Below are positions 1 through 9,128 of a DNA stretch of 64,000 nt, in pieces. The first letter of the stretch is position 1. The number at the start of each line of letters is the position of its first letter. The notes below the pieces were generated by a model. It made no database searches and had not been told where the DNA came from. It was given only the letters and a program-made list of their open reading frames with translations. The stretch comes from Deltaproteobacteria bacterium (GTDB taxonomy: Bacteria > Desulfobacterota > Desulfobacteria > Desulfobacterales > Desulfobacteraceae): assembly GCA_013151635.1 (NCBI GenBank), contig JAADHV010000110.1:1-64000 (forward strand), read 5' to 3'. Both the position numbers and the translations under genes were made by a program.

Positions 1-204
<204 letters not shown>

Positions 205-271
205 CCGAAAAGGCGATTCAAATTAATTAAAATTTAACTCAAACCATTATTCCAGTGGAGATCAAAAGAAG

Positions 272-347
272 TGGAGCGGGAGACGAGGCTCGAACTCGCG
301 ACATTCAGCTTGGAAGGCTGAAGCTCTACCAACTGAGCTACTCCCGC
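272..347 (-). tRNA. tRNA-Gly (anticodon TCC)
   Basis: Cloverleaf on the reverse strand with acceptor GCGGGAG/CTCCCGC, anticodon stem TCAGC/GCTGA closing loop CTTCCAA (TCC), and an encoded CCA at 272-274. It is the third tRNA of the operon and corresponds to E. coli glyT. Confidence 0.95.
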
Positions 348-443
348 GGATAAAGAAACTAAATTAGCTAATTAACCCAAATTTATTAGCTATGTAGTAA
401 CGATCCACTAATACAATACTTTATGATCTCCTACACAACATAC

Positions 444-528
444 TGGTGGTGGGGGGAGGATTTGAACCTCCGAAGGCTGAGCCGTCAGATTTACAGTCTG
501 ATCCCTTTGACCACTCGGGAACCCCACC
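444..528 (-). tRNA. tRNA-Tyr (anticodon GTA)
   Basis: An 85-nt class II tRNA on the reverse strand with a long variable arm. The acceptor is GGTGGGG/CCCCACC, the anticodon loop is CTGTAAA (GTA), and CCA is encoded at 444-446. It corresponds to E. coli tyrU in the same operon order. Confidence 0.95.
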
Positions 529-537
529 ATTTTACCT

Positions 538-613
538 TGGAGCCGATACCCCGAATCGAACGGAGGACATTCTCATTACAAGTGAGATGCTCTACCAACT
601 GAGCTATATCGGC
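538..613 (-). tRNA. tRNA-Thr (anticodon TGT)
   Basis: First tRNA of the operon on the reverse strand. The acceptor is GCCGATA/TATCGGC, the anticodon stem TCTCA/TGAGA closes loop CTTGTAA (TGT), and CCA is encoded at 538-540. It corresponds to E. coli thrU. Confidence 0.95.
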
Positions 614-658
614 TCATCTAATATTCGCAACACTTTGTCACGACAAAAAGACCGAGAG

Positions 659-687
659 ATAATATCAGAGCAATTCAAGATAATCAA
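659..687 (-). promoter_or_regulatory. Probable sigma70 promoter of the tRNA-tuf operon
   Basis: On the reverse strand TTGATT (687-682) and TATTAT (664-659) are separated by 17 bp. Transcription would start roughly 40 nt before tRNA-Thr(TGT). The rest of the 614-887 gap shows no other gene or structure that I can support. Confidence 0.6.
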
Positions 688-887
688 CATTAAATTTTAG
701 CTATTTCCAGATAAAAACCTGAATTATTTAAATTCAAACCCTGGAAAACCTTTCTTTGCTCTGTTTTACGCTTTATTCTTTTAATTTAGACCCAAATTCT
801 ATAAAATTTCTGGAAACCAAAATTTAATAACTTAATAATATACATCAAGGAATAATAAATTACAAGCAATTTTCAAATATCCTGAAG

Positions 888-931
888 GTGCATATATGCA
901 CTTGACAAGCTTTTACTAATTTTATAATTAG
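888..931 (+). promoter_or_regulatory. Promoter of mltD with two overlapping palindromes
   Basis: A perfect 14-bp palindrome GTGCATATATGCAC (888-901) abuts a consensus -35 TTGACA (902-907). A consensus -10 TATAAT follows at 923-928, after a short 15-bp spacer. The -10 lies inside a second inverted repeat, CTAATT-TTAT-AATTAG (916-931). Consensus hexamers with a suboptimal spacer plus an adjoining palindrome suggest a regulated promoter; the regulator is unknown. Confidence 0.55.
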
Positions 932-966
932 TGCATAAAATAATTAACGTAATAATCAGGAGAAAA

Positions 967-2853
967 ATGTCTAAAAACAAACTTGCTTTAATCTTAATCA
1001 TCATCTGGATAACAGCAGGTTGCCAGCAGCCATACCATCAAATCACCTCTGAAGAATACATTAATACCCAAATGACTTCTCCTGATGTGCAGAAAACTGC
1101 CAACGATTCCGAACCTTTGGATTTAAAGGACAATAGCCTGGCTGCCAGCACTTCAGATGGCCCGGACAAGGATAAAGAGCCCGGCATTATTTCAGATTCT
1201 TCTTTGCAGGAGACTTCTAAAACAAATCCAGCTGTGCCATGCCCGAAAAAAACAATAAAAAATGAGAACCAGGCATCAGATCACAAGGCTCAGGCAAGAA
1301 TCGACCAGGCTCTGGAGCTTTGTAATTATGCCCAGCAGATGTGGGAAAAAGGCAAATTAGAAGAAGCCCTGAATAACCTTGACTCTGCTTATTATTCAAT
1401 CCTTGAAATTGATTCAGACCTTTATCCTGAATTTAATCAGCAAAAAGAAGACATACGCTACCTTATATCCAAACGGATTCTTGAAATCTATGCATCACGC
1501 CAGATAGTATTGAACGGACAACACAATGAGATTCCCATTACCCTGAACAGATATGTACAAGATGAAATAAAAAGGCTTACTACAGGACCTGACCGGAAAT
1601 TTTTCATACAATCTCTTGAACGATCCGAACGTTACAGGCCGTTTATTGTTTCAGAATTAAAAAAAGCAGGGCTGCCCGAAGAGATATCCTGGCTCCCGTT
1701 GATTGAAAGCGGATTTAAAATCAGGGCCTTATCTCCTGCCAGGGCTCTTGGCTTATGGCAGTTTATCCCTTCCACCGGATACAAATTCGGGCTGAGCCGC
1801 AATTATTATATAGATGAACGTTTAGATCCTGAAAAATCAACCAGGGCTGCCATTAACTATCTAAAAGAACTGCATAATCTTTTCGGTGACTGGACAACAG
1901 CCCTTGCTGCGTATAATTGCGGGGAATCAAGGGTGTTAAGGATCATCAGGAAACAAAGGATAAACTATCTTGATAATTTCTGGGACCTTTACCAAAGCCT
2001 GCCCAGGGAAACCTCGCGGTATGTCCCTAAATTTCTGGCAACGCTTCATATTGTAAACAATCTTGATAAATATAATATCAAAATTGCTCATCCCTTATTG
2101 CCCATTAAATTCAAACGGTGTGAAATCAAAAAACAGGTCCGGCTTAAAGATATTGCAAAGGAAATAGGAGTCGACAGGACGGTACTAAAAGAGCTTAATG
2201 CAGAGCTTAGATATGCATTGCTCCCGCCTGAGACATACCAGCTGAAAATACCTGAAGACAAGGTCAAAATTTTTCTTTCTAAAATTGATAAAATAAAAAC
2301 AACATATTCCCCGCCTCCGATGTATGTATTCCATCGCGTCAGGCGAGGAGAAACCTTGTCTGGAATCGCTAAAAAATATAAGACCTCCATCCGTGCTATT
2401 TCGCATGCCAACAATATTAATAAAACATACAGGATAATTGCAGGCAAGGTATTAAAAATACCCAGCAGAATCAATGGTTCAAATATTCACATGGTTGCAT
2501 CCCACAGTCTTGCACCCGGGCAGACCATTAGATATATTGTCCGGCGGGGGGATAATCTTTGGAATATTGCCAGAAAATTCAGCACTACAACAAAAAATAT
2601 CATTTCTGCAAACAATCTGTCCGGTACGACTTTGGATATAGGTCAATTCCTTAATATCACTTCCAAAAAAAAATTATTGCCCGGGCACTTAAAAATTGCA
2701 AAAAAAGGGGCTTCCACATACCAGGTTAGATCAGGTGACAGCCCTTTTACGATTGCCAAAAAACATAGAATGAGTTTAAATCGCCTTCTTGCCTTGAATC
2801 ATTTAAATAAAAGAAGTAAGATATTTCCCGGACAAAAATTAATCGTTGAATAA
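967..2853 (+). CDS. mltD: Membrane-bound lytic murein transglycosylase D with three LysM domains (lipoprotein)
   Basis: Cleaves the MurNAc-GlcNAc bond of peptidoglycan to give 1,6-anhydro ends, acting at the inner face of the outer membrane. The ATG at 967 is chosen because AGGAGA (958-963) precedes it and it opens a lipoprotein signal ending ITAGC (Cys19); an upstream in-frame GTG at 931 would spoil that signal. A long polar linker leads to an SLT domain with catalytic Glu247 in PLIESGF, then ALGLWQFIP and AAYNCGESRV. Three LysM repeats follow, each with a RRGET/RRGDN/RSGDS-type start, and the last one ends at the C-terminus. A degenerate LysM-like stretch precedes them. Domain order matches MltD. 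The gene is monocistronic or reads into the downstream tRNA-Arg, 7 nt after its stop. Confidence 0.9.
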   Translation: MSKNKLALILIIIWITAGCQQPYHQITSEEYINTQMTSPDVQKTANDSEPLDLKDNSLAASTSDGPDKDKEPGIISDSSLQETSKTNPAVPCPKKTIKNENQASDHKAQARIDQALELCNYAQQMWEKGKLEEALNNLDSAYYSILEIDSDLYPEFNQQKEDIRYLISKRILEIYASRQIVLNGQHNEIPITLNRYVQDEIKRLTTGPDRKFFIQSLERSERYRPFIVSELKKAGLPEEISWLPLIESGFKIRALSPARALGLWQFIPSTGYKFGLSRNYYIDERLDPEKSTRAAINYLKELHNLFGDWTTALAAYNCGESRVLRIIRKQRINYLDNFWDLYQSLPRETSRYVPKFLATLHIVNNLDKYNIKIAHPLLPIKFKRCEIKKQVRLKDIAKEIGVDRTVLKELNAELRYALLPPETYQLKIPEDKVKIFLSKIDKIKTTYSPPPMYVFHRVRRGETLSGIAKKYKTSIRAISHANNINKTYRIIAGKVLKIPSRINGSNIHMVASHSLAPGQTIRYIVRRGDNLWNIARKFSTTTKNIISANNLSGTTLDIGQFLNITSKKKLLPGHLKIAKKGASTYQVRSGDSPFTIAKKHRMSLNRLLALNHLNKRSKIFPGQKLIVE

Positions 2854-2860
2854 ACCATAT

Positions 2861-2935
2861 GCCCCCGTAGCTCAGTGGATAGAGCATAGGATTCCTAATC
2901 CTTGAGCGCAGGTTCGATTCCTGCCGGGGGCACCA
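2861..2935 (+). tRNA. tRNA-Arg (anticodon CCT)
   Basis: Cloverleaf with acceptor GCCCCCG/CGGGGGC, D-arm GCTCAGTGGATAGAGC, anticodon loop TTCCTAA (CCT), T-arm GGTTCGATTCC and an encoded CCA at 2933-2935. The outermost anticodon-stem pair is a T-T mismatch. It sits between mltD and the U32 gene on the same strand and may share their transcript. Confidence 0.94.
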
Positions 2936-2955
2936 CCATCATATGTACTGATTTT

Positions 2956-4176
2956 ATGAAAAAACCTGCCTTAAAACCTGAACTTTTAGCTCCTGCAGGC
3001 AATTTTGAGAAGTTAGAAATTGCTATCCACTATGGTGCAGATGCAGTATATCTTGCAGGCAAAAATTTCAGTTTGAGAAATTTTTCAGGCAATTTCACTG
3101 AAAATGAATTATTTGATGCAGTTAATTTTGCCCATGATCACAAGGTTAAAGTTTATCTTGCCTGCAACATTTATTCACGAAACCATGAGCAGGAGAAACT
3201 AAAAAAATTTTTAAACAAAACAGGCCGAATTGGCCCTGATGCCATCATTATCTCAGATCCCGGCATTGTCATGCTGGCAAAAGAAATCATCCCGGAAACA
3301 GAGATCCATTTAAGCACTCAGGCCAATACAACCAACCTTAATGCTGCCAGGTTCTGGCACAGCCTTGGTGTAAAAAGGGTTAACCTTGCAAGAGAATTGC
3401 CCTTAAATGAAATAAAAGAAATCTGTACCGGGTCAGAAATCGAAACAGAAACCTTTATTCACGGTGCCATGTGTGTATCATATTCAGGGCGCTGCCTGCT
3501 CAGTAATTTTTTAAGCGGGAGAGACAGCAACAGGGGACTTTGCAGCCACCCCTGCCGATGGAAATACTCGGTAGTGGAAGAGCTTCGGCCTAATGAGTAT
3601 CATTCGGTCATGGAAGACAACCTTGGGTCATACATCTTTAATTCAAAAGATTTATGCATGGTCGAACATATTCCCGACCTTATTGATACAGGCATAACAT
3701 CATTAAAAATCGAGGGCAGAATGAAAGGTGTCAACTATCTTGCTTCCGTGGTAAAAACCTATAGAGAGGCAATTGACGCCTATGTTGACGACCCTTTTAC
3801 ATACAAGACAAATCCTTTCTGGGTCGCTGAGCTAAATAAGGTGTTTCACCGGGAATATTGCACAGGTTTTTATTTTAATAAAGCCGGTCAAAACCTCCAA
3901 AACTATCACAATACCCACAAGGGTAAAATCCACAGTTTCATTGGAAAGATAATCAAAGGCACTGGGAATCAAAATTACAGGGTGGCCATTAGAAACAAAC
4001 TGACCTTAGATGACATTATTGAGGTATTATCGCCAATTGGTCGCCCAAAAAGAACAAAAATTACAGAACTGCGCGATATTAATAAAAACCCAATTGACAG
4101 TGCCCACCCGAACACTATTGTCATCCTCAAACTTGAAATTCAATGCCAGCCCAATGATATTGTACGTAAAATATAA
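2956..4176 (+). CDS. U32 peptidase-family protein, probable tRNA 5-hydroxyuridine synthesis protein TrhP (YegQ-like)
   Basis: The N-terminus (PELLAPAGNFEKLEIAI, then GADAVYLAG) and the segment ETFIHGAMCVSYSGRCLLSN followed by GLCSHPCRW are the U32 family signature with its conserved cysteines. Family knowledge: YegQ/TrhP-type U32 proteins take part in prephenate-dependent hydroxylation of U34 in tRNA, while others (RlhA) hydroxylate 23S rRNA; none is a proven peptidase in this group. The ATG at 2956 is chosen because the conserved family start follows at once; an earlier in-frame start would lie inside tRNA-Arg, whose 3' end is 20 nt upstream. No clear ribosome binding site is visible. At 406 residues it is a little shorter than E. 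coli YegQ. Assignment to TrhP rather than another U32 subgroup is an inference. Confidence 0.75.
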   Translation: MKKPALKPELLAPAGNFEKLEIAIHYGADAVYLAGKNFSLRNFSGNFTENELFDAVNFAHDHKVKVYLACNIYSRNHEQEKLKKFLNKTGRIGPDAIIISDPGIVMLAKEIIPETEIHLSTQANTTNLNAARFWHSLGVKRVNLARELPLNEIKEICTGSEIETETFIHGAMCVSYSGRCLLSNFLSGRDSNRGLCSHPCRWKYSVVEELRPNEYHSVMEDNLGSYIFNSKDLCMVEHIPDLIDTGITSLKIEGRMKGVNYLASVVKTYREAIDAYVDDPFTYKTNPFWVAELNKVFHREYCTGFYFNKAGQNLQNYHNTHKGKIHSFIGKIIKGTGNQNYRVAIRNKLTLDDIIEVLSPIGRPKRTKITELRDINKNPIDSAHPNTIVILKLEIQCQPNDIVRKI

Positions 4177-4207
4177 AATAATTCCTTGATATTTCAACAT
4201 TCATAGT

Positions 4208-4236
4208 TTGACTTTTGAATATATCTTTTGTAAATT
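4208..4236 (+). promoter_or_regulatory. Possible promoter of the chemosensory operon
   Basis: TTGACT (4208-4213) and TAAATT (4231-4236) are separated by 17 bp, about 60 bp before the cheA start. The -35 is good and the -10 moderate. No sigma54 or sigma28 consensus was seen. Confidence 0.4.
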
Positions 4237-4294
4237 ATCCTTATATTAGGCAATTTTTACCAGTTCGGTGTTAAACCCTTTCAGGAGATTTAAT

Positions 4295-7200
4295 ATGTTT
4301 GAAGACGATGAGACCCTACAAATGTATATTGAAGAATCACTGGATCATCTTGGTGATATAGAAAGCGATCTTTTAACAATTGAGGAAGCCGGAGCGAATA
4401 TAGATCTGGATTTGGTAAACAACGTCTTTAGGGCTGCACATTCGATTAAAGGTGGTGCAGGCTTTATGGGTCTTACGACCATAAAGGATCTGGCCCACCA
4501 CCTGGAAAATGTTTTAGGGCTTGTGAGGAATAAGGAACTCGTTCCGGATTCAAACAGGATCAGCGTCCTGTTAAAGGGTTTTGATGAGCTTGAAGATCTT
4601 TTGAACAATATTGAAACAAGCAATGATGTTGATGTTTCAGATCATGTTTCCGCTCTGGAAAATATCACAAAATCTTCACTGCCCGAAGAGAAACAGGACA
4701 TGGTTTCCCAAATAGTGGACATTGTTCTTAAAGACAGCAGGGTGTTCCCCCAGGTTTCACTTTTTGAAATTGAACAATATAAGGCTGAAGGCAAAAACCT
4801 TTTTCTTGTTGAATACGATTTAATCCATGACATTCAGAGAAAAGACAAAAATCCCATAGAAGTTTTAAACAGTTTGCAGAAAACAGGAACCATTATTGAC
4901 TCCAGAATAGATTTTGACTCTGTAGGCATTCTTTCAGAGAACTCCGGACCGAGCAGGATACCATTTCAGGTTCTTTTCGCCTCCATTATAGAATATGATA
5001 TGACAGAGACCCTGTTTGATATTAAAAAACAATACATCCATGCCATATCAGACGATATGATTATATCAACCAGCGCAACTGATATGAATGCCGAGCCTGC
5101 CACCATGCCTTACAAAGGAGAATCGGAAAAGGCTTCAGTTGCGGGACTCCCTGAACAGAAAAATATTGCAGTTCAACAGGCCGTCAAGAAACAGGTTGTA
5201 ACGACTCCTGCCGTAAAACCTGTTATACAAAAAACAAAAAAAGTTATGGCAAAAGAAAAACAGTCTCCTTCAAAAACAGAAAAAGAAGTTCACATCAGTG
5301 CAAAAGCCCAGACTTCTTTACGGGTTAATGTAGGGCTTTTAGACACCTTGATGAATCTTGCAGGAGAGCTTGTTTTAAGCCGGAACCAATTATTGCAGGG
5401 TGTTAACTCTTCAAATGCGAAAGCAACCGAATTATCAAGTCAAAGGATTGATATGATCACTTCAGAACTCCAGGAAGCGATCATGAGGACCAGAATGCAG
5501 CCCATTGCTAACATTTTAAACAAATTCACAAGGGTTGTCAGGGATCTTTCTCAACAGCTTGGTAAATCCATTGATCTTATTATTGAAGGTAAAGACGTTG
5601 AACTTGACAAAACCATTCTGGAAGCCATTAACGACCCGTTGACCCATCTTATAAGGAACTCTGTTGACCATGGGATAGAGACCCCCATGGAAAGAGAACA
5701 AATGGGTAAAAACGGCACAGGAAAAATTATATTAAAAGCTTTCCATGATGCAGGCCAGGTCAATATTGTCATTTCCGATGATGGCAAGGGCCTTGTCCCG
5801 GACAAAATTGCTGATTCAGCTATTGATAAGGGCCTTGTCACAGACCAGCAGGTTGCCGAGATGTCGGAAAGACAAAAAATGGAACTTATCTTCCTGCCTG
5901 GCTTTTCAACGGCAAAAGAAATCACGGACGTATCCGGCCGTGGTGTTGGCATGGATGTTGTCACAACCAATATTGAAAGTCTCGGCGGTATAATTGAGTT
6001 GGATTCGACCCCCGGAGAGGGCACGGATATTCAGATCAAACTGCCTTTGACTCTTGCAATTATCCCAAGCCAGATTACCTCTGTCGGGAACGAAAGATAT
6101 GCAGTTCCACAGGTCAATCTGAATGAACTTCTCAGAATTCCGGCAAGCCAGGTAAAAGAAAAAATTGAAAAGGTGGGGGATGCTTCAGTTGTGAGGTTAA
6201 GGGGGGAGCTTCTCCCATTAATAGACCTTTCAAAAATGCTTGGAATTAAAAAACTATATAATGACCCTGAAAACAATGATGAGCTTGAGGACAGAAGACA
6301 GAATCTTGCGGACAGAAGATCCAGACAACATATCATCACGGAAGATGGTGAGTTGATAGCTGCCCCTGACCAGGAAAAAGAAAAACCCGAAAGGAATGAA
6401 GAAGACAGAAGATACCATGCAAGAAGTGCCTTGAATATTGCGGTTGTCTCAGCCGGAGCCTTTAAATACGGCCTGGTTGTGGACCAGCTATATGATTCTG
6501 AAGAAATTGTTGTAAAACCTGTTGGCAGACACCTTAAAAAATGCACGGCATATGCCGGTGCGACTATTATGGGGGATGGAAAAGTAGCCCTGATCCTGGA
6601 TATTTCGAACCTTGCCCAGATAGCTGAACTGTCTAGTGTTTCAGAAGCCGGGCAAATTGCAAAGGCTGCTGAAGAAGCTGCTGAAGCTGCAAAAGACAAG
6701 GCAGCCCTCCTGACATTTAAAAATTCCGAGACCGAACATTTTGCCGCACCTCTTAATATTGTTGAACGGATTGAAAGAATCCAGACATCAACAATAGAAC
6801 AAATCGGTGGTAGAAAAGTCGTGCAGTACAGGGGCGGTGCTTTACCGCTTTATGAATTATCACAGGTTGCCGATTTCAAGCCCCTCCCTGAAAAAGAACA
6901 ACAGGAAGTCATTGTATTCAAGATAAAAGACAGGGAACTTGGCCTTATGGTCATGCCGCCGGTTGATGCACTGGAAGTAACACTTGATATCGACGAGAGC
7001 ACCCTGAAACAGCCTGCCATCAGTGGTTCCATGATCATCAACAAGCATACCACGCTTCTGGTTGATATTTTTGAAATGGTAAAAATTCTAAACCCTGAAT
7101 GGTTTCAGGAAGAAGCAAAAGTTGCGGCCAAGATGGCTGAATCAGGTGAAAAGATACTGTTGTTTGCTGAAGATTCCGCTTTTTTCAGAAACCAGGTCAA

Positions 7201-7522
7201 AACCTTTATGGAAGAGGACGGCTTCAAGGTAATCGAGGCTGAGGACGGTCTTATCGCATGGGAGCTGTTAAAAGAACGAGTGGACGAAATTGATATGGTA
7301 GTTACAGACCTTGAAATGCCCAATATGGATGGATTTGAGCTGACAAAAAGGATAAAAAGCGATCCGAAATACTCTCATCTTGACGTAATAGCACTCACCT
7401 CGCTCGCAAGCGAGGCCCATATTGAAAAAGGCAGAAAAGTGGGGATCGACGAGTATGAAATCAAGCTTGACAGGGAAAAACTGATGAAAATAATAAGGAA
7501 AAAGTTAAACTTGTCCAAATAG
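4295..7522 (+). CDS. cheA: Hybrid chemotaxis histidine kinase CheA with second CheW-like domain and C-terminal receiver
   Basis: Central kinase of a chemosensory array; it autophosphorylates on the Hpt histidine and passes phosphate to receivers. ATG 4295 follows AGGAGA at 4283-4288. Domains by residue: Hpt about 1-110 (phospho-acceptor His49 in FRAAHSIKGGAGFMG); a probable P2-type receiver-docking domain about 150-260; a Lys/Pro-rich linker; dimerisation helices from about 340 (LLDTLMNLAGELVLSRNQ); ATPase about 400-585 (N-box HLIRNSVDHG, DDGKG, GRGVGMDVV); CheW-like P5 from about 588, interrupted by a highly charged stretch; a second CheW-like module about 803-930; receiver about 953-1065 (phospho-Asp near 1005 in TDLEMPNMDG, Lys in EIKLD). 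The second CheW-like domain and attached receiver are unlike enteric CheA. No separate cheY or receptor gene is nearby. Confidence 0.93.
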   Translation: MFEDDETLQMYIEESLDHLGDIESDLLTIEEAGANIDLDLVNNVFRAAHSIKGGAGFMGLTTIKDLAHHLENVLGLVRNKELVPDSNRISVLLKGFDELEDLLNNIETSNDVDVSDHVSALENITKSSLPEEKQDMVSQIVDIVLKDSRVFPQVSLFEIEQYKAEGKNLFLVEYDLIHDIQRKDKNPIEVLNSLQKTGTIIDSRIDFDSVGILSENSGPSRIPFQVLFASIIEYDMTETLFDIKKQYIHAISDDMIISTSATDMNAEPATMPYKGESEKASVAGLPEQKNIAVQQAVKKQVVTTPAVKPVIQKTKKVMAKEKQSPSKTEKEVHISAKAQTSLRVNVGLLDTLMNLAGELVLSRNQLLQGVNSSNAKATELSSQRIDMITSELQEAIMRTRMQPIANILNKFTRVVRDLSQQLGKSIDLIIEGKDVELDKTILEAINDPLTHLIRNSVDHGIETPMEREQMGKNGTGKIILKAFHDAGQVNIVISDDGKGLVPDKIADSAIDKGLVTDQQVAEMSERQKMELIFLPGFSTAKEITDVSGRGVGMDVVTTNIESLGGIIELDSTPGEGTDIQIKLPLTLAIIPSQITSVGNERYAVPQVNLNELLRIPASQVKEKIEKVGDASVVRLRGELLPLIDLSKMLGIKKLYNDPENNDELEDRRQNLADRRSRQHIITEDGELIAAPDQEKEKPERNEEDRRYHARSALNIAVVSAGAFKYGLVVDQLYDSEEIVVKPVGRHLKKCTAYAGATIMGDGKVALILDISNLAQIAELSSVSEAGQIAKAAEEAAEAAKDKAALLTFKNSETEHFAAPLNIVERIERIQTSTIEQIGGRKVVQYRGGALPLYELSQVADFKPLPEKEQQEVIVFKIKDRELGLMVMPPVDALEVTLDIDESTLKQPAISGSMIINKHTTLLVDIFEMVKILNPEWFQEEAKVAAKMAESGEKILLFAEDSAFFRNQVKTFMEEDGFKVIEAEDGLIAWELLKERVDEIDMVVTDLEMPNMDGFELTKRIKSDPKYSHLDVIALTSLASEAHIEKGRKVGIDEYEIKLDREKLMKIIRKKLNLSK

Positions 7523-7554
7523 ACAAAGATGCTTCTAAATTCAAGGAGAGAATA

Positions 7555-8004
7555 ATGACTAAATCAACTACAGGTATTTCTTCCGAAGATATAGAGTTTT
7601 CAACTTTTTATGTTGGTGGTGCCCTATGCGGAATTGATATCCTGAATATACAAGAAATTAACAAGCATTTTGAAATTACCAGAGTCCCTCAGGCATCCGA
7701 TTATATCGAAGGCATTTTAAATTTACGGGGAAGGATAGTTACAATTATTGACCTTGGGAAAAAGCTTGGCCTGTCCCCTGTCAATAAAGATAAAGATAAT
7801 AGAAATATCATTGTCAACTCCGAGGATGAACATATTGGGCTTCTTGTTGATTCCATAAGTGACGTGGCCCTTGCAAAAAGAGAAAACATTGAACCGGCCC
7901 CATCCAACATCGGGGGAGTTAAAGGAAAATTTTTCCAGGGCGTCTTAAAAACTGAAAAGCAGCTTATCGGAATCCTGGATATTGACGAGGTACTTAAGGA
8001 ATAA
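7555..8004 (+). CDS. cheW: Chemotaxis coupling protein CheW
   Basis: Adaptor that links chemoreceptors to CheA in the cytoplasmic array. The single CheW domain spans nearly all 149 residues: STFYVGGALCGIDILNIQEI, then RVPQASDYIEGILNLRGRIV and IIDLGKKLGL, the last matching the conserved NLRG motif. ATG 7555 follows AAGGAGAG at 7543-7550. It lies 32 nt after cheA, and its TAA shares a base with the cheB ATG (TAATG), so translation is probably coupled. Confidence 0.93.
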   Translation: MTKSTTGISSEDIEFSTFYVGGALCGIDILNIQEINKHFEITRVPQASDYIEGILNLRGRIVTIIDLGKKLGLSPVNKDKDNRNIIVNSEDEHIGLLVDSISDVALAKRENIEPAPSNIGGVKGKFFQGVLKTEKQLIGILDIDEVLKE

Positions 8005-9098
8005 TGGATAATATCAGAGCGCTTGTTGTTGATGATACGATTGTATACAGAAAAATTGTCGGGGATGTCTTAAAGGAGATACCAGGGGTTGAAGTCATTG
8101 GCACAGCCAACAACGGGAAGATTGCTTTATCAAAAATCAATACCCTTAAACCGGATTTAATTACACTTGACATTGAAATGCCGGAAGTAAACGGCATTGA
8201 AGTTTTACAAACATTAAAAGATCAACCGGAGTCCCCTGTTGTCGTCATGCTGTCTACACTGACACAAAGAGGAAGTGAAATGACAATCAGGGCTCTGGAG
8301 CTGGGTGCTTTTGATTTTGTCCCAAAACCTGATCAGGGCAAAATGGCTGAAAATATGAAAAAGGTTAAAGATGCCATTTTGCCTATTATTGATGCTCTGA
8401 AAAGACAGAAAAGAACAAGACTTAAAATACATGAAAAAATAACTGCAAAACCTTTGGCAGGCAAAAGTTTTACAAAAAAACCGCCAACTGCCGTAATCCA
8501 AAAATCAGCAATCAGATCCAACTCGGAAATTATCGGGATTGGAATTTCCACGGGCGGCCCCAATGCTTTGACCAAAATGGTTCCCATGCTCCCTGCTGAC
8601 CTTAAGGCGCCTGTATTAATCGTACAGCATATGCCCCCCATGTTCACGGCATCACTTGCAAACAGCCTGAATAATAAATCAAAACTCGAAATTAAAGAAG
8701 CAAAAAACGGTGATACCATAGAGCCTGGAAAAATTTTGATTGCACCGGGTGGAAAACAGATGAAAATAATTGCCGGGGCAGATGGTATTACGCGAAAAAT
8801 AAAAATCACCGATGATCCGCCTGAAAACAGTTGCAAGCCTTCTGTTGATTACCTGTTCAGATCCATTGCACAGCACTATGTTGGCCGATCAACAGGTGTC
8901 ATTATGACAGGCATGGGTTCGGACGGTTCAAAAGGACTTGTACAGATGAAAAATAATGGAGGCATTGTAATTGCCCAGGATGAAGAGACCTGCACGGTTT
9001 ACGGGATGCCAAAAGAGCCTGTTGAGTCGGGTATAGCTGATATTGTCGTCCCGTTGGAAAAAATTGCGCAGGAAATAGTAAAAACTGTAATTTCATAA
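8004..9098 (+). CDS. cheB: Chemotaxis protein-glutamate methylesterase/deamidase CheB
   Basis: Removes methyl groups from receptor glutamates and so resets sensitivity; activity rises when its receiver is phosphorylated by CheA. Receiver domain residues 1-120 with phospho-Asp56 (TLDIEMPEV) and an acidic pocket (VVDD). A basic linker leads to the methylesterase domain with the catalytic triad Ser182 (GIGISTGGP), His209 (VQHMPPMFT) and Asp307 (TGMGSDGSKG). At 364 residues it has the normal family length. Its start overlaps the cheW stop by one base; cheR follows after 30 nt. Confidence 0.94.
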   Translation: MDNIRALVVDDTIVYRKIVGDVLKEIPGVEVIGTANNGKIALSKINTLKPDLITLDIEMPEVNGIEVLQTLKDQPESPVVVMLSTLTQRGSEMTIRALELGAFDFVPKPDQGKMAENMKKVKDAILPIIDALKRQKRTRLKIHEKITAKPLAGKSFTKKPPTAVIQKSAIRSNSEIIGIGISTGGPNALTKMVPMLPADLKAPVLIVQHMPPMFTASLANSLNNKSKLEIKEAKNGDTIEPGKILIAPGGKQMKIIAGADGITRKIKITDDPPENSCKPSVDYLFRSIAQHYVGRSTGVIMTGMGSDGSKGLVQMKNNGGIVIAQDEETCTVYGMPKEPVESGIADIVVPLEKIAQEIVKTVIS

Positions 9099-9128
9099 AA
9101 ATCCTTTATTTTTTTTATCAACAAAATT

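Noticed and set aside
446-700. Plus-strand ORF of 84 codons
   Set aside because: It runs through tRNA-Tyr and tRNA-Thr in antisense and has no ribosome binding site.
5551-6699. Long minus-strand ORFs (157 and 222 codons) opposite cheA
   Set aside because: They mirror the codon pattern of cheA, lack ribosome binding sites and show Ser-rich shadow composition.
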